This document shows positions 39,622 through 43,283 of a stretch of 43,283 nt of DNA, in pieces. Numbering within the stretch: the first letter of the stretch is position 1; each line of letters starts with the position of its first letter. The translations under genes and the position numbers were made by a program. Under the pieces are notes generated by a model. That model had not been told where the DNA came from, searched no databases, and worked only from the letters and a program-made list of their open reading frames with translations. The DNA is taken from the NCBI GenBank assembly GCA_002790195.1, contig PFUR01000086.1:64135-107417 (forward strand), written 5' to 3'. This DNA is from Flavobacteriales bacterium CG_4_9_14_3_um_filter_40_17 (lineage in GTDB: Bacteria > Bacteroidota > Bacteroidia > Flavobacteriales > Flavobacteriaceae).

Positions 39622-40329
39622 TTAAGCTAAATTCACACCAAACAGATAGCCGACAAATGCAGTTAAACCCATGGCGACTGTACCCCAAAACGTAATTCTA
39701 AGAATTGCTTTTTTTATGCTTGAGCCTCCAGTTTTTGCAGCCAAAGATCCCAAAAGAGCAAGAAAAACAATGGCAAAAAGATAGAGGTAATATTCCATTT
39801 GCTGTAGGGGTAAAAATAAGGTTACAATAAACGGCAACAATCCTCCAACAGTAAATGAGGCACCTGAAGCAAAAGCGGCTTGAATAGGTTTAGCCTGACT
39901 GATTTCGTTGATTCCCAGCTCATCTCTCAGGTGCGTACCCAAGGCATCATAAGCAGTCATTTCTTTTGCGACAATAAGAGCAGTTTCTTTTTTAAGCCCG
40001 CGACTCTCATATATTTCAGCCAAACGTTTGAGTTCAAGTTCCGGCATGTCATTTAATTCTTGTTCTTCACGAAGAATATCAGCCTTTTCAACATCGGTTT
40101 GAGAGCTTACGGAAACATATTCCCCTGCAGCCATTGACAAAGCCCCGGCAACCAAACCCGCAAGCGTAGCGAGCACAATAGGCTCTCTTAAATTGCTTGC
40201 TGCTGCAACACCGATAGCAAGGCTTGCCGTTGACAGAATACCGTCATTGGCACCCAAAACCGCTGCTCGAAGCCAGTTGCTTCTCTGTATATAATGAGGT
40301 TCGAGATAATCAGATAGGTTTTCTTCCAT
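39622..40329 (-). CDS. VIT/CCC1-family metal transporter
   Basis: The 235-residue membrane protein belongs to the VIT1/CCC1 family that exports or stores iron and manganese. Family motifs are RAAVLGANDGILSTASLAIG in the first membrane helix, LSMAAGEYVSVSSQTDVEKA after helix 2, the charged cytosolic metal-binding segment (about 85-150, many Glu and a Met), and a final pair of helices (about 155-230). In bacteria this family is uncharacterised beyond metal transport. The gene is monocistronic, converging with the PBP gene, and is followed upstream by a 470-base spacer. Confidence 0.92.
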   Translation of the reverse strand: MEENLSDYLEPHYIQRSNWLRAAVLGANDGILSTASLAIGVAAASNLREPIVLATLAGLVAGALSMAAGEYVSVSSQTDVEKADILREEQELNDMPELELKRLAEIYESRGLKKETALIVAKEMTAYDALGTHLRDELGINEISQAKPIQAAFASGASFTVGGLLPFIVTLFLPLQQMEYYLYLFAIVFLALLGSLAAKTGGSSIKKAILRITFWGTVAMGLTAFVGYLFGVNLA

Positions 40330-40523
40330 TTTTAAAATTTGAGTAATGCAGTATTTTCATTTTGATGACTTAAAGGTACTTAATTTTCTATTAAAAAATT
40401 CTTGAAAACCTGGTTTCTATTAATGTTTAAGAGGTAAAATTTGTAATAAAAGGTAAAAGGTACTTTGTTTAAAGTGTTGTATTATAAATAATTAAATAAC
40501 ATTTTTTTTTATAATTTGATTTG

Positions 40524-40691
40524 ATGAAATTACAGAAATATTTTGTGTTGTTGATGAATTTTGTAAAATTTGACCAATCAAGCAGTTCTTATATTCTCGG
40601 AAACACTTCCATGAGGCCTTCAAGGATGTCTAAATCGGAAGTTATTACGGGTTATACGCTCTTTCATCTGAGTGGATTTAGCTTTTTTTAA
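40524..40691 (+). CDS. Possible 55-residue small ORF
   Basis: The frame starts ATG at 40524 and ends TAA at 40689-40691. It reads MKLQKYFVLLMNFVKF, then DQSSSYILGNTSMRPS, RMSKSEVITGY and TLFHLSGFSFF. Its middle part (about 40590-40680) is less AT-rich than the flanks, which is more like coding DNA than spacer. I recognise no family. It could be a real small gene, the remnant of a larger one, or chance. No consensus -7 box was found just upstream, although TAATTTGA at 40512-40519 is loosely similar. Confidence 0.25.
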   Translation: MKLQKYFVLLMNFVKFDQSSSSYILGNTSMRPSRMSKSEVITGYTLFHLSGFSFF

Positions 40692-40754
40692 TGGTAAAAA
40701 ATCCTGAATCCGTAAAATCCGGGTACTAATAGGTTAAACTGAAATTAATTTTTC

Positions 40755-40762
40755 TAATTTAG
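40755..40762 (+). promoter_or_regulatory. Possible -7 box of the metalloprotease gene
   Basis: TAATTTAG is one base off TAnnTTTG and lies 37 bases before the ATG at 40800. No clear -33 element. Confidence 0.3.
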
Positions 40763-40799
40763 TGCCAAATATCGAAGTAAAAACCAATCTCCCTTAGCC

Positions 40800-43256
40800 A
40801 TGCTAAAAAAAACACTAGCTTTATTAATTGTGATGGGCTCAACTTTCGTGTCTGCGCAATTTCTTGCCCAAAAGAAAAACCTCCAAAAATTTGAAGGTTT
40901 TTTTAATGCGTACTACAACGGAGATACCGACGAGTTGTACCTGGAAGTAAACCATTTGGATGCCGAATTCCTTTATGTCTATTCCCTGCGTACTGGTTTA
41001 GGTTCCAACGAAATAGGTCTTGACAGGGGCAAGCTGGGGCAGGGGAAAGTGGTCAAATTCGTCAAAGCGGGCAACAAGCTTTTGCTTGTCGAACCCAACT
41101 TAAAATATCGCGCTATCACCGACAACCAAGCCGAAAAAAAATCGGTAGAAGAAGCTTTTGCGCGTTCTGTTTTGTTTGGTTTTGAGATCAAAGAAAAAAA
41201 AGGAGATAGTTACATCATCGATTTCACGCCTTTTCTGATGCACGATGCCTACGGCGTTGCCGGCACCTTGAAAAATGCCAAACAAGGCAATTTTAGTTTC
41301 GATAAATCGCGAAGCGCATTGTCATTGGAGCGCACCAAATCGTTTCCAAAAAATTCAGAATTTGAAGCCCTCATCACTTTGACAGGCTCGGATGCAGGAG
41401 CGAGGCTCAAAAGCGTGTCTCCAGATGATGAGCATGTTTCGGTGATTCAGCATCACTCTTTTGTGGAGCTGCCTGATGGCCAATACAAACCTCGGGTGTA
41501 CGACCCGCGCTCCGGTTCTTATCCGTTTTCCTATATGGATTACAGCACACCAATTTCTTCAGACATCACTAAAAGGTTTATCATGCGCCACCGCTTGGCA
41601 AAGAAAGATCCAAATGCAGCAGTCAGTGATGCCGTAGAGCCTATTGTTTATTATTTAGATCCGGGAACACCCGAACCTGTTCGGTCGGCTTTGTTGGAAG
41701 GCGCAAGTTGGTGGAATCAGGCTTTTGAGGCCACAGGCTACCGCAATGCTTTTCAGGTGGAAATGTTGCCCGAAGATGCTGACCCTATGGACGTGCGTTA
41801 CAATTTGATTCAATGGGTGCATCGCTCCACACGCGGCTGGTCCTATGGAGGCAGTATCTCCGACCCGCGAACCGGAGAGATTATCAAAGGTCATGTGAGT
41901 TTGGGTTCGTTACGCATCCGTCAAGATTATTTGATTGCACAGGCTCTGATTGCCCCTTTTGCCGAATCGGACAGCAATACCAACCCGATGTTGCAAATGG
42001 CCTTGGCGCGCATTCGTCAACTTTCAGCACATGAAGTAGGCCATACTTTGGGTTTTGCACACAATTTCGCCGCGAGTACCAACAATTTGGCTTCGGTGAT
42101 GGACTACCCACATCCGTTTGTGGACTTGCAAAAGGGTCAATTAAGTATAAAAAAAGCTTACGATACCGGAATAGGCGAGTGGGATAAAGTTGTGGTGGCC
42201 TATGCATATTCCGAGTTTCCGCCAAATGTGAATGAGCAACAAGCACTCAAAAAAATATTGGATGACTCGTTCAAATCAGGTTTGCGATACATTACCGATC
42301 AGGATGCACGGCCCGAAGGCGGCGCACATGCGTTGGCTCATTTGTGGGACAACGGCACAAATGCTGCTGTGGAATTGACACGTATGTTGCAAATCCGCAA
42401 AGTAGCCATAGATCAATTTTCCACGGCTAATATCCGTACCTACGAACCCTATTCAGTTTTGGAAGATGTGTTTGTACCACTCTATTATTTCCATCGCTAC
42501 CAAGCTGAAGCTGCTTCAAAAATCATTGGAGGTTTAGATTATAATTATGCCATCAAAGGTGACGGTGAACCGGTTTGGCAAAGTGTTTCACCCGAACAGC
42601 AACGGGAAGCTCTAAATGCTTTGGTATTGTCGGTATCTCCTGAAACCTTGGCGATTCCCAAAAATATTTTGGAGCTGTTTCCGCCCCGTGCTTTTGGTTA
42701 CGGTCGCTCGCGCGAATCATTCAAATCGAAAACAGGCGTAGCCTTCGATGCTTTGGGTGCCGCGGCTTCCGCGAGCGATATGGTTTTTGGGTTGCTATTT
42801 CATCCACAACGCGCTTCCCGTATGATTCAGCAAAAAGCATTGGATGACAATCAGTTGGGTTTGGATGAATTGGTTGAGGTACTGTTTGCCAACACCTTTG
42901 ATAAACAGTGGAATGATGCTTATCTGAATGAAATCCAACAGATAATAAATTTTTCATTGCTGGATAATTTGATGCATTTAGGCGCAGCGGACAATGTGCA
43001 TCCGCAAGTGAAAGCAATCATCAATGATAAATTGAATAAACTTTTGCGCAGATTTCAATTTCAAGGCTTAGCATCTCAGCAAAAAAAAGGAAAAAAAGAG
43101 GAAAGATCATGGCCTTCAAACGCATTCACTGCCGAATATGCCCGTTTGATTCTTGACTTTCAAAAAGATGCTGAACCGTGGAAAAAACAGACACCTTCAG
43201 ATTTACCAGACGGTTCGCCTATTGGTAGTTTTCAGTGTTTGTTAGATGCTTTTTAG
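40800..43256 (+). CDS. Secreted zinc-dependent metalloprotease (DUF5117/DUF4953-type)
   Basis: The 818-residue protein has a signal peptide (MLKKTLALLIVMGSTFVSAQ) and the metzincin-like zinc site SAHEVGHTLGFAHNFAAS (~409-426), giving HExxHxxGxxH, followed by a Met-turn candidate (SVMDYPHPF). The N-terminal ~200 residues fit the DUF5117/5118 pattern (KFEGFFNAYYNGDTDELYLE, then LDRGKLGQGKVVKF), and the C-terminal part is helical. Such proteins occur widely in Bacteroidota and some Gram-negatives as periplasmic or outer-membrane peptidases with unknown substrates. It is complete, 27 bases before the window end, and another gene appears to start one base after its stop. Confidence 0.9.
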   Translation: MLKKTLALLIVMGSTFVSAQFLAQKKNLQKFEGFFNAYYNGDTDELYLEVNHLDAEFLYVYSLRTGLGSNEIGLDRGKLGQGKVVKFVKAGNKLLLVEPNLKYRAITDNQAEKKSVEEAFARSVLFGFEIKEKKGDSYIIDFTPFLMHDAYGVAGTLKNAKQGNFSFDKSRSALSLERTKSFPKNSEFEALITLTGSDAGARLKSVSPDDEHVSVIQHHSFVELPDGQYKPRVYDPRSGSYPFSYMDYSTPISSDITKRFIMRHRLAKKDPNAAVSDAVEPIVYYLDPGTPEPVRSALLEGASWWNQAFEATGYRNAFQVEMLPEDADPMDVRYNLIQWVHRSTRGWSYGGSISDPRTGEIIKGHVSLGSLRIRQDYLIAQALIAPFAESDSNTNPMLQMALARIRQLSAHEVGHTLGFAHNFAASTNNLASVMDYPHPFVDLQKGQLSIKKAYDTGIGEWDKVVVAYAYSEFPPNVNEQQALKKILDDSFKSGLRYITDQDARPEGGAHALAHLWDNGTNAAVELTRMLQIRKVAIDQFSTANIRTYEPYSVLEDVFVPLYYFHRYQAEAASKIIGGLDYNYAIKGDGEPVWQSVSPEQQREALNALVLSVSPETLAIPKNILELFPPRAFGYGRSRESFKSKTGVAFDALGAAASASDMVFGLLFHPQRASRMIQQKALDDNQLGLDELVEVLFANTFDKQWNDAYLNEIQQIINFSLLDNLMHLGAADNVHPQVKAIINDKLNKLLRRFQFQGLASQQKKGKKEERSWPSNAFTAEYARLILDFQKDAEPWKKQTPSDLPDGSPIGSFQCLLDAF

Positions 43257-43257
43257 G

Positions 43258-43283
43258 ATGAAAATTATTCGGACAAAAGCTAT
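43258..43283 (+). CDS. Start of a further gene, cut by the window end
   Basis: An ATG one base after the metalloprotease stop opens MKIIRTKA and runs off the window. The tight spacing suggests an operon with the metalloprotease gene. Eight codons are too few to identify the product. Confidence 0.4.

Larger units (their letters stand above)
40330..40799. other. Intergenic spacer upstream of the metalloprotease
   Basis: These 470 bases are AT-rich. They hold one possible small gene (40524-40691, listed separately) and a near-consensus -7 box (40755-40762) for the metalloprotease. No RNA gene, terminator or known repeat was recognised. Confidence 0.6.

Noticed and set aside
1..43283. CRISPR array, prophage or intact insertion sequence
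   Set aside because: No regularly spaced direct repeats, phage structural genes, integrase or transposase frames were seen on either strand.

Overview
The window looks like a chromosome segment from a member of the Bacteroidota, most likely a Flavobacteriia-like organism. The reasons are an AT-rich base composition; -7 promoter boxes of the Bacteroidota form TAnnTTTG (TACCTTTG, TAAATTTG, TATCTTTG, TAATTTTG) instead of E. coli -10 boxes; little sign of Shine-Dalgarno sequences; lineage-typical gene neighbours (DUF3822-RsmD, PASTA protein-RluD, MenC-UPF0173); and many small lipoproteins and secreted proteins of unknown function. The taxonomic call is inference from these features, with no database search.

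Layout. 1-1968: the 3' end of an alpha/beta hydrolase, a secreted unknown protein and a tandem pair of methionine sulfoxide reductases B, one exported as a lipoprotein and one cytosolic. 1969-3264: a decayed spacer holding the 3' end of a dead type I restriction specificity gene (hsdS), an imperfect palindromic element and other debris. 3265-7220: a GNAT-nitrilase fusion gene, the RNase P RNA gene (rnpB) on the opposite strand, and a minus-strand operon ending in rsmD. 7337-9847: a RecD-like helicase, a palindromic MITE-like element and a HAD phosphatase. 10016-12969: a three-gene ABC importer of the iron-chelate/cobalamin class. 13087-19996: ychF, then a topoisomerase IV operon in which an unknown membrane protein gene separates parE from parC. 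20054-26665: a TerC protein, a lipoprotein, a PASTA protein with an RluD-family synthase, an M20 amidohydrolase and recG. 26792-29212: an XRE regulator divergent from an M14 carboxypeptidase, with repeated TTACA-N2-TGTAA palindromes between them, then an Lrp/AsnC regulator. 29293-32411: phosphoenolpyruvate carboxylase and a DinB-family protein. 32564-34566: a compact type II restriction-modification pair with converging, overlapping genes and an HTH-fused methyltransferase. 34709-34839: a second copy of the palindromic element in the opposite orientation. 34840-43283: menC, a UPF0173 hydrolase, a lipoprotein, a class A penicillin-binding protein, a VIT-family transporter, a large secreted zinc metalloprotease and the first codons of another gene.

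Most of the window is ordinary housekeeping. The accessory signals are (a) the restriction-modification pair, whose methyltransferase carries an N-terminal MerR/excisionase-like DNA-binding domain and has a 19-bp inverted repeat between its promoter and start codon, which suggests autoregulation; (b) the ghost of an older type I system about 30 kb away; (c) a non-coding palindromic mobile element present twice; and (d) the XRE-M14 intergenic region, where palindromes overlap the predicted promoters. I found no tRNA, rRNA, CRISPR array, prophage or intact transposase gene.
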